DNA of 21,887 nt, from contig JAEYOM010000105.1 of NCBI GenBank assembly GCA_023411715.1, forward strand, positions 1-21,887, in the 5' to 3' direction. Below, one piece after another: positions 14,712 through 21,887 of the stretch. Source of the DNA: Bacillota bacterium. Its GTDB lineage: Bacteria; Bacillota; Clostridia; Acetivibrionales; DTU013. The notes under the pieces are model-generated. The model was not told the DNA's origin, did not search any database, and was given only the letters and a program-made list of their open reading frames with translations. Position numbers and translations under genes: made by a program. Every line of letters begins with the position of its first letter. Position 1 is the first letter of the stretch.

Positions 14712-15849
14712 CATACTGCTTATGATAGCCAACAACCTGAAGGTTTCATTCAGGAAAAAAGGCAATATCGTCGTTTATATATTCCTGCCGCTGCTTGGAG
14801 TACTGTTTTCACTGCTTGTATACAGCGGTTCTGGGACTTCCGCACTTAAAGTGGGAGTGGCGGATAATGATAAAAGCGTGCTTTCAGCGGATCTGAAGGG
14901 GGTAATGCAGGGAAAGGAAGGCTTTACCGTATCCGATATATCTGAGGGCGAAATAAATAAGAAACTGCTGGAATCCGAGCTGGATGCCGTTGTCGTCATC
15001 CCCGGGGGGTTCGGCAAAAGCGTATACGACGGCAAGGTCAAGACTATAGAGGTCGTATCGCTGAAAGGCCAGTCTGTTACTGCCTGGCTTGAACAAATGC
15101 TGAATAGCCACGTCGATTCGCTTTCCAGACTTTCAGCGGCGGCCGGCGGCGATAAAGCCGCGTTTGATAATATGTACGCGCTGATGAAAAATGAACTTAT
15201 CAAAATGAACGTTGTCAAGCTGGCTGACAGGGTCGTTTCCAAGAATATGACCATTACTGCGATCGGGATGCTCATAATGTTCATGATGCTTGGAACGAGC
15301 TTCACGTCGATGCTCATACTGAAGGAGAAAAGGAACCGCACATACCACCGCATATGCTCCGCGCCGGTAAACGCCTGGAAGTATATTCTGGCCAATGCGG
15401 TGACGAGTCTTATCACGACGATAATACAGATACTGATAATACAGCTGTCTATGAAATATATCTTCCGTATAGATACAGGCATTGGCGCCGTGGAGATGTT
15501 TACCGTGCTTCTGATGTTCGGGTTTGTTGCAATAGGTATCGGACTCGTCGTAACGGCATTCTCAGGCTCTTCATATATGGCAAGCACCCTGAGCACACTT
15601 ATAATGACGCCCACCTGCATGCTGGGCGGCTGCTTCTGGTCGGTCAGCATGATGTCGGAATTCATGAGGAAGCTCAGCTACTTCATGCCACAGAGGTGGG
15701 CCATCGAGGCGCTCGAGAAGCTGCAGGCGGGGGACAGCATGGCAGGCATATATCTCAACCTGTTTGTACTTTTTGCCTTCGCACTGGCATTTATACTGAT
15801 CTCGGCGTATAAATTCTCGAGGACTTCGAACGTACAGAAATTCGTGTAA
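14704..15849 (+). CDS. ABC-2 type exporter permease, second subunit
   Basis: This 381-residue paralogue of the preceding permease has the same arrangement. A cytoplasmic start MRNILLMIANNLKVSFRKK leads into helix 1 at about 22-41 (VVYIFLPLLGVLFSLLVYSG), followed by a large extracytoplasmic region (about 45-165). A cluster of five helices covers about 175-370, including MTITAIGMLIMFMMLGTSF and FTVLLMFGFVAIGIGLVVT. The start overlaps the upstream gene by 8 bp and needs no separate promoter. It is the last gene of the operon: the next gene converges on it with only 19 bp between stops and no visible terminator, so read-through antisense to the SNF2 gene is possible. Family and topology are secure; partner and substrate are inferred. 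Confidence 0.92.
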   Translation: MRNILLMIANNLKVSFRKKGNIVVYIFLPLLGVLFSLLVYSGSGTSALKVGVADNDKSVLSADLKGVMQGKEGFTVSDISEGEINKKLLESELDAVVVIPGGFGKSVYDGKVKTIEVVSLKGQSVTAWLEQMLNSHVDSLSRLSAAAGGDKAAFDNMYALMKNELIKMNVVKLADRVVSKNMTITAIGMLIMFMMLGTSFTSMLILKEKRNRTYHRICSAPVNAWKYILANAVTSLITTIIQILIIQLSMKYIFRIDTGIGAVEMFTVLLMFGFVAIGIGLVVTAFSGSSYMASTLSTLIMTPTCMLGGCFWSVSMMSEFMRKLSYFMPQRWAIEALEKLQAGDSMAGIYLNLFVLFAFALAFILISAYKFSRTSNVQKFV

Positions 15850-15868
15850 GTGAAACAGAGGGACGGTT

Positions 15869-18800
15869 CTACTCGAACAATGCCTGAATCTCTTCCCTGG
15901 TCATCTTTGAAAGTAGTGTTTCGCCGGGTTGGATGACGGCGTCGATCATATTGCGCTTCTTTTCCTGGAGAGCAATTATTTTTTCCTCAATGGTGCCCCT
16001 GGTGACGAGTTTCATGACATAGACGGACTTCTTCTGGCCTATGCGGTAGGAGCGATCCGTTGCCTGATCTTCCACGGCGGGGTTCCACCAGGGATCATAA
16101 TGTATGACAGTGTCCGCACCGGTTAGGTTGAGGCCGGTTCCGCCCGCCTTGAGTGAAATAAGGAAAACCTTCCCTACACCCTCATTGAACGAATTGACCA
16201 TATATCCCCTTTCTGAGACAGGAGTCGAGCCATCCAGGTACAGAGCCGGTATCTTAAGCTCTTCGAGCTTTTTACGGATCATCTGCAGCATTCCTGTAAA
16301 CTGAGAGAATAACAGTATCCTGTGGCCGCCCTCCAGTGAACCCTGCAGTATTTCTTCAAGCAGCTGCAGCTTGCCGCTTTCACCTTTATAGTTGTCCACA
16401 AACAGCGACGGATGGCAGCACAGCTGCCTTAATCTCGTCAAGGCAGCCAGGATACGGATCTTGCTCCTTTCGAGGCCGAATTCCTCGAGCTCCTGCCTGA
16501 CTTCGCCTCTTATATCCTCAAGATACGCGAGGTACAGCTTCTTCTGCTCCTCCGTCAGGTCGGCTATCATTGTATTTTCAATCTTCTCGGGCAATTCGTT
16601 CAGGACGTCCTTCTTAAGTCTTCTCAGTATAAACGGACTTATCTGCCTGTTCAGGTCGTTGAGCGCTTCATAGCCCTCTTCACTTGCCGCGGGCTTCGCG
16701 TATTTCTCGTCGAAATGGCTGTAAGAATACAGGTAGCCCGGCAGAATGAAGTCGAATATTGACCAGAGTTCGTACAGGCTATTTTCCATAGGCGTCCCTG
16801 TAAGCGCAAACCTGGTTTCTGCACGGACCTGCTTTACCGAATGTGCGTTTCGCGATCCCGGGTTTTTGATATACTGCGCCTCATCCAGTATGCAGTACCT
16901 GAATTCCTGCTTTTCATACAGTTCGATATCTCTCCTTATTAGCGGGTAGGAGGTGATCACTGCGTCGTATCCTGCCAGAGCTTCGATTTTGTCCCGCCGC
17001 TCGTCTCGGCTGCCTATTACGGCTGTGTAAATCAACTCCGGCGCAAACTTGTCAAGCTCGGCGCACCAGTTGAATACCAGCGATGTAGGCACGACTACGA
17101 GGGATGGCTTCGCGCCCTTCTCCTTCTTCGCGGACAACAGCAGCGCTATGACCTGCAGCGTCTTGCCAAGGCCCATATCGTCCGCAAGTACGCCGCCCAG
17201 TCTGTAGTGGTCGAGAGTTTTCAGCCATTTGAAGCCAAATTTCTGATAATCCCTGAGCGATCCCGTAAGCCCGGCCGGAGCGTGGAACGACATATCTTCA
17301 GGTTCCCTTATGTTCTGCACGAATTCCTTGAACGCGGCATTCCTTTCGATATTGTGGATGCCGAGATCGCGGATGTTCTGGTCCAGGTATGCGGCTCTGA
17401 AGCGCGGCATTTCTATAAAATCGTTTTCAAGCTGCTCCGGCGCTACGTCGAGCTTTTCCATAAAATCATTGATACGGGAGAATTCATTCGAATCCAGCTT
17501 AATAAAGCTGCCGTTCTTCAGCTGATAAAACTTCTTCTTCCTGCGTATCGACGCAAAAATGTCCGCAAGCTCGGAACGGTCGATCCCTTCCGCATCGAAT
17601 GAAAATTCCAGCATGCTTGTTTCATTGTTCAGCCTGAAGCGGGCGGAGAATGATACGGATGCTCTTAGTTTCAGGTTTTTCAGGCTTTCGGAGTAGTAGA
17701 CCGAGGCGTAATCCTGGAGCAGCGGTACCAGCCTTAATATAAAGTCATAGATATTATCGTCGCCCGAAAGGTGTATCTTACCTTCCCTAACTTTGAAATC
17801 AGCCATTCCGAGTACGTCCAGTATGGCCTCCTCATTTTTTATGTCGCGTATGAGCAGCTTTTCGGAGGACTGGTTTGTCCTTATAAATGGCAGGAAAGGG
17901 TTGATAGTGCTGTCACCGTATATGAACCGAACTTCGGCAACGATGTCAAAACCGTCACGGTCAATGTAGACCTCGGCTTCAAGCGGCAGCTTTTCGATCG
18001 TGGACTGTACCTGCTCCGAAATGATAAGCTTGCCCGCCTTTTCGGCAAAAGGCAGGATTTCGGAGATGAAACGCTGTTTGTCTTCATTGATGAAACGCAG
18101 CTTCCGGCCCTTCTGGCTCATCATGGCCATATAGAAGGGCTTCAGGTATTCGCTCTGCTGCCTGGAGATCCTGTAGATCTCACCTCCGGAGTAGAAGTAT
18201 TCGCCGTCTTCGGTCAGCGGGAGCATGGAACCCTCAAAATCTATATTCAGGACAAAATCCTGCGCATCGCTGGTCAGAAGGAACTGGACCGGTATATCCT
18301 CCGTTTTGATTTTTACAGCTTCATGCTCGGTTCCCAGGATCGCCGCTGGAAACGGCTCATTCTCATATATCTGCAGGAACCTTTTAAGCGTGCTGTCTGT
18401 CAGGCATACTTTCGCGTCGGGGAAGATACCTGTGCCGGAGCGACCGTGGCTCAGCCTGTCTACGAGCTTATCGGTCTCATATATTTCCCTCAGCAGGTTG
18501 ACCAGTTCCAGATCCCTGCCTTTAAACTCATGGCGCGAAGGGTAATACGTGAATTTTTTGCCGAAATTGAGTTCAAGGTTGTTATCCATATAGTATAACA
18601 GCCGTTTTATATCCTTTACTATATACAGCCTGTCCTGCCCGATTCGCAGCTTGATGGCAGGTTGGAGCGATTTGTCGGAAGTTTCGGATCTTGTCAGTTC
18701 AAATGTCGGCTTAATGAAGACCGTTGACTTTACAGTTATCTGTTTGTCGCTGAAAAAGTTGAAAATATCCTTGGCAGCCTGCCTGAAGCGCAGTTCACGA

Positions 18801-19099
18801 AAAAAGCCCTGGGCGTCCTTTTCCTGGATCAGCAGCAAAACTGCCACCATATGCTTGCAGCAGCCCCAGCCGTCGTTCCCTACAGGGCATGTACAGTCAG
18901 CTTCGGAAAGCTTTCCTGAAATGTCGAACTTCAGGTGCAGCGTGTAAAGCTTTGAGCCAAGCACCGTAGCGGTAAAAGTCCGTCTTTCCTGATTGTACTG
19001 CACGGATTTTATTCGCTTGTTAATGTAATAATCCTGACCTGCTTCAAATTCATTGGAAGGCGTTTTTGCCAGGATGGATTCCCGGGTCAAATCGAACAT
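15869..19099 (-). CDS. SWI2/SNF2-family DNA translocase with N-terminal SWIM zinc finger
   Basis: This 1076-residue ATPase is counted from the ATG at 19099, chosen because AGGAGT lies 4 nt upstream; the in-frame ATG 21 nt earlier has no ribosome binding site. A SWIM finger is formed by C69, C71, C81 and H83 (CTCPVGNDGWGCCKH). A long middle region (about 100-600) has no motif I recognise apart from its resemblance to the bacterial SNF2-associated domain. The two RecA-like lobes follow: motif I DDMGLGKT with K646, motif II DEAQ at 739-742, motif III LTGTPMENS, then the C-terminal lobe with LLFSQFTGM, LDGSTP, SLKAGGTGLNLTGA and QATDRSYRIGQ. These proteins move along duplex DNA to displace or remodel bound proteins. 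It resembles Bacillus YwqA-type proteins and, more distantly, RapA. It probably has its own promoter within 19138-19230. Confidence 0.95.
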   Translation of the reverse strand: MFDLTRESILAKTPSNEFEAGQDYYINKRIKSVQYNQERRTFTATVLGSKLYTLHLKFDISGKLSEADCTCPVGNDGWGCCKHMVAVLLLIQEKDAQGFFRELRFRQAAKDIFNFFSDKQITVKSTVFIKPTFELTRSETSDKSLQPAIKLRIGQDRLYIVKDIKRLLYYMDNNLELNFGKKFTYYPSRHEFKGRDLELVNLLREIYETDKLVDRLSHGRSGTGIFPDAKVCLTDSTLKRFLQIYENEPFPAAILGTEHEAVKIKTEDIPVQFLLTSDAQDFVLNIDFEGSMLPLTEDGEYFYSGGEIYRISRQQSEYLKPFYMAMMSQKGRKLRFINEDKQRFISEILPFAEKAGKLIISEQVQSTIEKLPLEAEVYIDRDGFDIVAEVRFIYGDSTINPFLPFIRTNQSSEKLLIRDIKNEEAILDVLGMADFKVREGKIHLSGDDNIYDFILRLVPLLQDYASVYYSESLKNLKLRASVSFSARFRLNNETSMLEFSFDAEGIDRSELADIFASIRRKKKFYQLKNGSFIKLDSNEFSRINDFMEKLDVAPEQLENDFIEMPRFRAAYLDQNIRDLGIHNIERNAAFKEFVQNIREPEDMSFHAPAGLTGSLRDYQKFGFKWLKTLDHYRLGGVLADDMGLGKTLQVIALLLSAKKEKGAKPSLVVVPTSLVFNWCAELDKFAPELIYTAVIGSRDERRDKIEALAGYDAVITSYPLIRRDIELYEKQEFRYCILDEAQYIKNPGSRNAHSVKQVRAETRFALTGTPMENSLYELWSIFDFILPGYLYSYSHFDEKYAKPAASEEGYEALNDLNRQISPFILRRLKKDVLNELPEKIENTMIADLTEEQKKLYLAYLEDIRGEVRQELEEFGLERSKIRILAALTRLRQLCCHPSLFVDNYKGESGKLQLLEEILQGSLEGGHRILLFSQFTGMLQMIRKKLEELKIPALYLDGSTPVSERGYMVNSFNEGVGKVFLISLKAGGTGLNLTGADTVIHYDPWWNPAVEDQATDRSYRIGQKKSVYVMKLVTRGTIEEKIIALQEKKRNMIDAVIQPGETLLSKMTREEIQALFE

Positions 19100-19114
19100 T
19101 TTTACTCCTGAAAT

Positions 19115-19137
19115 GCGCATTTGATAATAAAATGCGC
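19115..19137. promoter_or_regulatory. Inverted repeat just upstream of the SNF2 gene, candidate operator
   Basis: GCGCATTT (19115-19122) and AAATGCGC (19130-19137) form a perfect 8-bp inverted repeat with a 7-bp centre. It sits 5 bp upstream of the ribosome binding site (19104-19109). On the minus strand an AT-rich stretch with overlapping TATAAT hexamers lies about 30 bp further upstream, so the repeat falls near the expected transcription start, a typical operator position. No matching regulator was identified. Confidence 0.45.
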
Positions 19138-19239
19138 TGTTTATTCCGGTATAACCGTATCATTATATTATATAACATTTTGAAACTGTTTTAACCAAAA
19201 TTAATTCGAAAATATATTATTGAAGAAGCCAAAACGGAT

Positions 19240-19264
19240 ATATTCAGTAAGAGGCTATGAATAT
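19240..19264 (-). terminator. Weak hairpin after helD, possible terminator
   Basis: ATATTCA (19240-19246) pairs with TGAATAT (19258-19264) around an 11-nt loop, followed on the minus strand by ATCCGTTTTGG. The stem is AT-rich and the T-run short, so termination would be inefficient. It is the only hairpin seen between helD and the SNF2 gene. Confidence 0.25.
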
Positions 19265-19298
19265 GGAGGCGGATAGTAAACCTGATTGCTGCGTAAGG

Positions 19299-21584
19299 CT
19301 AAGGCTCGAGCAGCGGCGTAAGCCCGCCGGTATGATAGATGTAAAGCTTGTGCAGCGGCCTTGTCATGGCTACGTAAAGGAGCTTTATATCGAGTTCATC
19401 CTCCGTATAACCTTCGCTGTCGGCGTTGTATATGACCACCGCGTCGAATTCCAGGCCTTTTGCCAGGCAGGACGGCAGCACCACGAGCCCGCTTTTGTAG
19501 ACTTCTTCCTTGCCGCTGACCAGCGTTATATCGCCGACCTGCTTCGACAGCTGGGAATGGACTTCCCTACACTCTTTAAGGGTTTTGCAGATGACGGCTA
19601 TCGATTTGTATGAAAGACTTCTGAAATCTGCAATGTTTTTTGTGATCTCGCGTATAATGGCCTGACTGTCGGGCATGGCAGTTATTTTTACCTTTTCGCC
19701 GTGACGGATGACAGGACGTCCCTTGTTGACTTCGCGGCTTTTTATTTTATCGAGCACTGTATTTGCAGCATCCATGATCTCAACCGTAGTTCTGTAGCTC
19801 TGCTCCAGTGTCAGGAATTCATTCTTCCTGTCGCTGAAAACGTGCTCCGTGATCTCGTTCCACTCCTTTATGCCCCTGTAGGAGTGTATTCCCTGGTTCA
19901 GGTCGCCGAGTATCGTAAACGAACTGTCCTTGATGATGCGCTTCAGTACGAAGATCTGAAATGCGCTGAAATCCTGGGCTTCATCTATGACGACGTGCCT
20001 TACCGGGATCTTCTCGTCGATGCCATATATGCAGAATTTTAGGTATATGATCGGCGCGAGGTCCTCTATATCCAGGTATCCGGACTTCAGCATGTCGGAA
20101 GTATAGCTGCGGGCGAATTCGCAAACCTCGCTGCTCAGGTAGGGGCCCACGATCTTTTTGAATAGTTCGCCGTCGTTTGCAAAGTCCTTGTAATATTCAT
20201 AAGGGCTCAGCTTCGAGATCTTTTTGATATATTCGCCTACAGCGCTTTTTACAGTGCTTTCAAGGTGCGCGAGAGCGTAGTCCCTTTGATCGATAGTGCC
20301 GGCTACCAGCCTTTGCCGCTCCTCCTCGTCATAGATCGTCGCCTTGAGCAATGCGACCCGCTTGTCGCAGTCTTCGTGAAGCTGGTTTATAACAGCCTGC
20401 TTTTTCACTGCAAGGCGTGACTTCAGATTTTTCCTGATCTCGTCGACCCTTCTTGCGATCGGCCACATTTTATACTGCGTCAGGAACAGCTCGTTGAGCT
20501 CCGTATACCTGTAGATCAATGTGGAGCCCAGCACGAAATCCTCTTTCGGTATGAAGTTTTCTTCGATCAGCTTGAGGTAGGAGTCCAGCGCTTCCTTGAA
20601 GCTCATCGACGCCTTGAACTCGGATGTCTTTCTGACAAGGGAGAGGCGCGCTTTCTCAGCGTCGCCGAGCGTATGGTCGACGAAAGCGAGGAGTTTCTCA
20701 TTTGCATCGCGCAGCTTGAACCTCTTGCCGATCAGATCCTGCGCAAAATCTTCGAAGGTCGTCTGGCGTACTTTCTCAACGCCCAGTTCAGGCAGCACGT
20801 CCGAGATGTAATTCAGGACCAGCCTGTTTGGGGCGATTATCATGAAGTTTTCCGGAGAGAATGACTTTTCATAGTTATATATTAGATATGCGATACGATG
20901 CAGCGCTATCGTGGTCTTACCGCTTCCGGCAGCACCCTGTACGATGAGCGGCCGCCACATATCCGCTCTTATAATGGCATTCTGCTCGGCCTGTATCGTG
21001 GTGACGATATCCTTCAGGCGGTTGTCGGCATTGGCGCCGAGAGAGCTTTGCAGGAACTCGTCATTCGTGGTGATGTCGATGTCGAATATTTCGTTGAGTT
21101 CACCCTTATCTATTGAAAACTGCCTTTTGAGCCTTAGCTCCCCGTCTATTTTCCCGTCGGGGCATTCGTACGCCGCGTCCCCGAGCCGCCCTTCATAATA
21201 CAGGTTTGCAACGGGAGCGCGCCAATCCACGATTATCAGCTTCTGATCCTCATCGCGTATCAGCGACATCTTGCCGATATACAGTTTTTCCGCTTCCTTT
21301 TTCTCTTTCTCCAAGAAATCGATACGGGCGAAATAAGGTTTGTTCTTGGCTGCGACGAGGTTTCTGACCTTAACATCCATATTGCCCTGCAGCAGGTTGT
21401 TTACTATGATATCGATGTAATCCTGGCTGTTTTCGGCGTTGAAATGTCTTCTTGCCTTGTCCAGGTCGCTGTCGACCCGCCCTTTCTTTTTGAGTGTGCT
21501 TTCGAGGCTCTTTTCCACGTACCCGAGCGTATAATTACACCTTGCCAGCTCTTCCTTATAATCCGGGTGTTTTATTGCAGGCAT
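19299..21584 (-). CDS. helD: HelD-type UvrD-like helicase (RNA polymerase recycling factor family)
   Basis: This 761-residue superfamily 1 ATPase is counted from the ATG at 21584, set by GGAGGTG at 21590-21596 with 5-nt spacing; the ATG 18 nt earlier precedes that site and is rejected. The N-terminal ~90 residues (YKEELARCNYTLGYVEKSLE, then DLDKARRHFNAEN) form the charged helical hairpin that in HelD proteins reaches into the RNA polymerase secondary channel. Walker A is GAAGSGKTT with K223; Walker B is VIDEAQD (D534-D538); QSYRTT and VAMTRPLHKLYI are the later helicase motifs. A large helical insertion in domain 1 (about 300-480) is the second polymerase-contacting arm. HelD uses ATP to release stalled polymerase from nucleic acid, and some family members confer rifamycin resistance. 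That is family knowledge, not shown here. Confidence 0.93.
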   Translation of the reverse strand: MPAIKHPDYKEELARCNYTLGYVEKSLESTLKKKGRVDSDLDKARRHFNAENSQDYIDIIVNNLLQGNMDVKVRNLVAAKNKPYFARIDFLEKEKKEAEKLYIGKMSLIRDEDQKLIIVDWRAPVANLYYEGRLGDAAYECPDGKIDGELRLKRQFSIDKGELNEIFDIDITTNDEFLQSSLGANADNRLKDIVTTIQAEQNAIIRADMWRPLIVQGAAGSGKTTIALHRIAYLIYNYEKSFSPENFMIIAPNRLVLNYISDVLPELGVEKVRQTTFEDFAQDLIGKRFKLRDANEKLLAFVDHTLGDAEKARLSLVRKTSEFKASMSFKEALDSYLKLIEENFIPKEDFVLGSTLIYRYTELNELFLTQYKMWPIARRVDEIRKNLKSRLAVKKQAVINQLHEDCDKRVALLKATIYDEEERQRLVAGTIDQRDYALAHLESTVKSAVGEYIKKISKLSPYEYYKDFANDGELFKKIVGPYLSSEVCEFARSYTSDMLKSGYLDIEDLAPIIYLKFCIYGIDEKIPVRHVVIDEAQDFSAFQIFVLKRIIKDSSFTILGDLNQGIHSYRGIKEWNEITEHVFSDRKNEFLTLEQSYRTTVEIMDAANTVLDKIKSREVNKGRPVIRHGEKVKITAMPDSQAIIREITKNIADFRSLSYKSIAVICKTLKECREVHSQLSKQVGDITLVSGKEEVYKSGLVVLPSCLAKGLEFDAVVIYNADSEGYTEDELDIKLLYVAMTRPLHKLYIYHTGGLTPLLEP

Positions 21585-21631
21585 CGTTTCACCTCCATAC
21601 ATATTGATCTGCTTACAAAAATTCCTGTAAA

Positions 21632-21692
21632 TTTCCGCGCGGACTTTTATTTTACTTTATCAGGCGCGGAAAATAAAGGGGCAGAAAGTCCG
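21632..21692. promoter_or_regulatory. Crossing inverted repeats in the helD upstream region
   Basis: TTTCCGCGC (21632-21640) pairs with GCGCGGAAA (21664-21672), and CGGACTTT (21640-21647) pairs with AAAGTCCG (21685-21692). The second arm pair encloses an inner CTTTAT/ATAAAG (21655-21660 with 21673-21678). The two sets interleave and share base 21640, so they must be alternative folds or a pseudoknot. On the minus strand this would be the helD leader or promoter. A very weak promoter candidate (TTGCTT, 17 bp, TTTATT) lies in the same stretch. Confidence 0.5.
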
Positions 21693-21887
21693 AAAAGCAA
21701 GCTTCCCGAATCTAGCGCCAAAGATATCGGATATGCGATTATTATTTCTCAGTTTTTCTGGTTAGCGTAAAGTTACTGTAGGGAAATTAATGGAATAAAA
21801 AGGTAAAACAATAGAAAAGAAGATGAAATCCTGTTAATATATAGTTTCTCAAGACAAATATACAACAAAGGATGATCATCTTCTATG
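21693..21887. other. Right-edge non-coding region with a long imperfect hairpin
   Basis: No gene is supported in this 195-bp stretch. AGAAGATGA (21818-21826) pairs with TCATCTTCT (21876-21884), continued inward by ATCC/GGAT (21828-21831 with 21870-21873) and TGTT/AACA. This forms a long interrupted stem that ends exactly before an ATG at 21885-21887. A possible ribosome binding site AAAGGA (21867-21872) lies inside the stem. A gene may begin at the border, but nothing of it is visible. Confidence 0.45.

Noticed and set aside
14775..15665. 296-residue minus-strand open frame opposite the second permease
   Set aside because: It mirrors the permease coding frame, is serine-rich in the way reverse-complement frames of hydrophobic genes are, and lacks start signals.
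17771..18598. 275-residue plus-strand open frame opposite the SNF2 gene
   Set aside because: It is antisense to a well-supported gene, resembles no family I know, and has no clear ribosome binding site.
19100..19120. Upstream ATG at 19120 for the SNF2 protein
   Set aside because: No ribosome binding site precedes it and it overlaps a palindrome; the ATG at 19099 has AGGAGT 4 nt upstream.
21585..21602. Upstream ATG at 21602 for HelD
   Set aside because: The only good ribosome binding site (GGAGGTG, 21590-21596) lies after it and serves the ATG at 21584.

Overview
The window looks like chromosome from a low-to-mid GC Gram-positive bacterium of the Clostridia type. The evidence is strong GGAGG-type ribosome binding sites, sigma-A promoters, a secreted protein ending in S-layer homology (SLH) domains, a NarL-type two-component pair with an ABC-2 exporter, and a HelD-type helicase. 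I cannot name a genus. No ribosomal RNA, CRISPR array or complete insertion sequence is visible.

Layout. (1) Positions 1-1560 are the end of an integrative element (prophage or ICE): the tail of an excisionase-like gene, a tyrosine integrase, paired short direct repeats and a hairpin. It abuts the 3' end of a tRNA-Arg(CCU) gene (1566-1642, minus strand) that has a perfect consensus promoter, so the tRNA is the probable attachment site. (2) 1952-5101 is a large secreted protein of fibronectin type III-like modules anchored by three C-terminal SLH domains. A spacer follows with an array of twelve 10-bp repeats, a second gene-start-like sequence and a terminator-like hairpin. (3) 5388-8425 holds two cytoplasmic metallopeptidases, an oligoendopeptidase F (M3B) and an M29 aminopeptidase, which together could take peptides down to amino acids. 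(4) 8441-8840 is non-coding and carries two tandem copies of a ~187-bp unit. Compensatory base changes between the copies preserve hairpins, making this the most unusual sequence in the window. (5) 8851-10713 is a sensor kinase / LuxR-type response regulator pair. It is separated from an ATPase plus two-permease ABC-2 exporter operon (12612-15849, linearmycin-exporter-like) by an AT-rich, oppositely oriented ECF sigma / anti-sigma operon (10720-12259). The exporter operon is preceded by a good promoter followed almost at once by a strong intrinsic terminator, which suggests attenuation. (6) 15869-21584 (minus) holds two large ATPases, a SWIM-finger SWI2/SNF2 protein and HelD, the latter an RNA-polymerase-recycling family. 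The right edge (21603-21887) contains crossing inverted repeats in the helD leader and a long hairpin ending at the window border.

How the parts may work together: the two-component system and exporter probably form one envelope-stress or antimicrobial-resistance module into which the sigma/anti-sigma pair was inserted. The two peptidases form a peptide-recycling pair, and the SNF2 and HelD ATPases may both act on DNA-bound protein complexes. These functional links are inferences from gene order and family knowledge.
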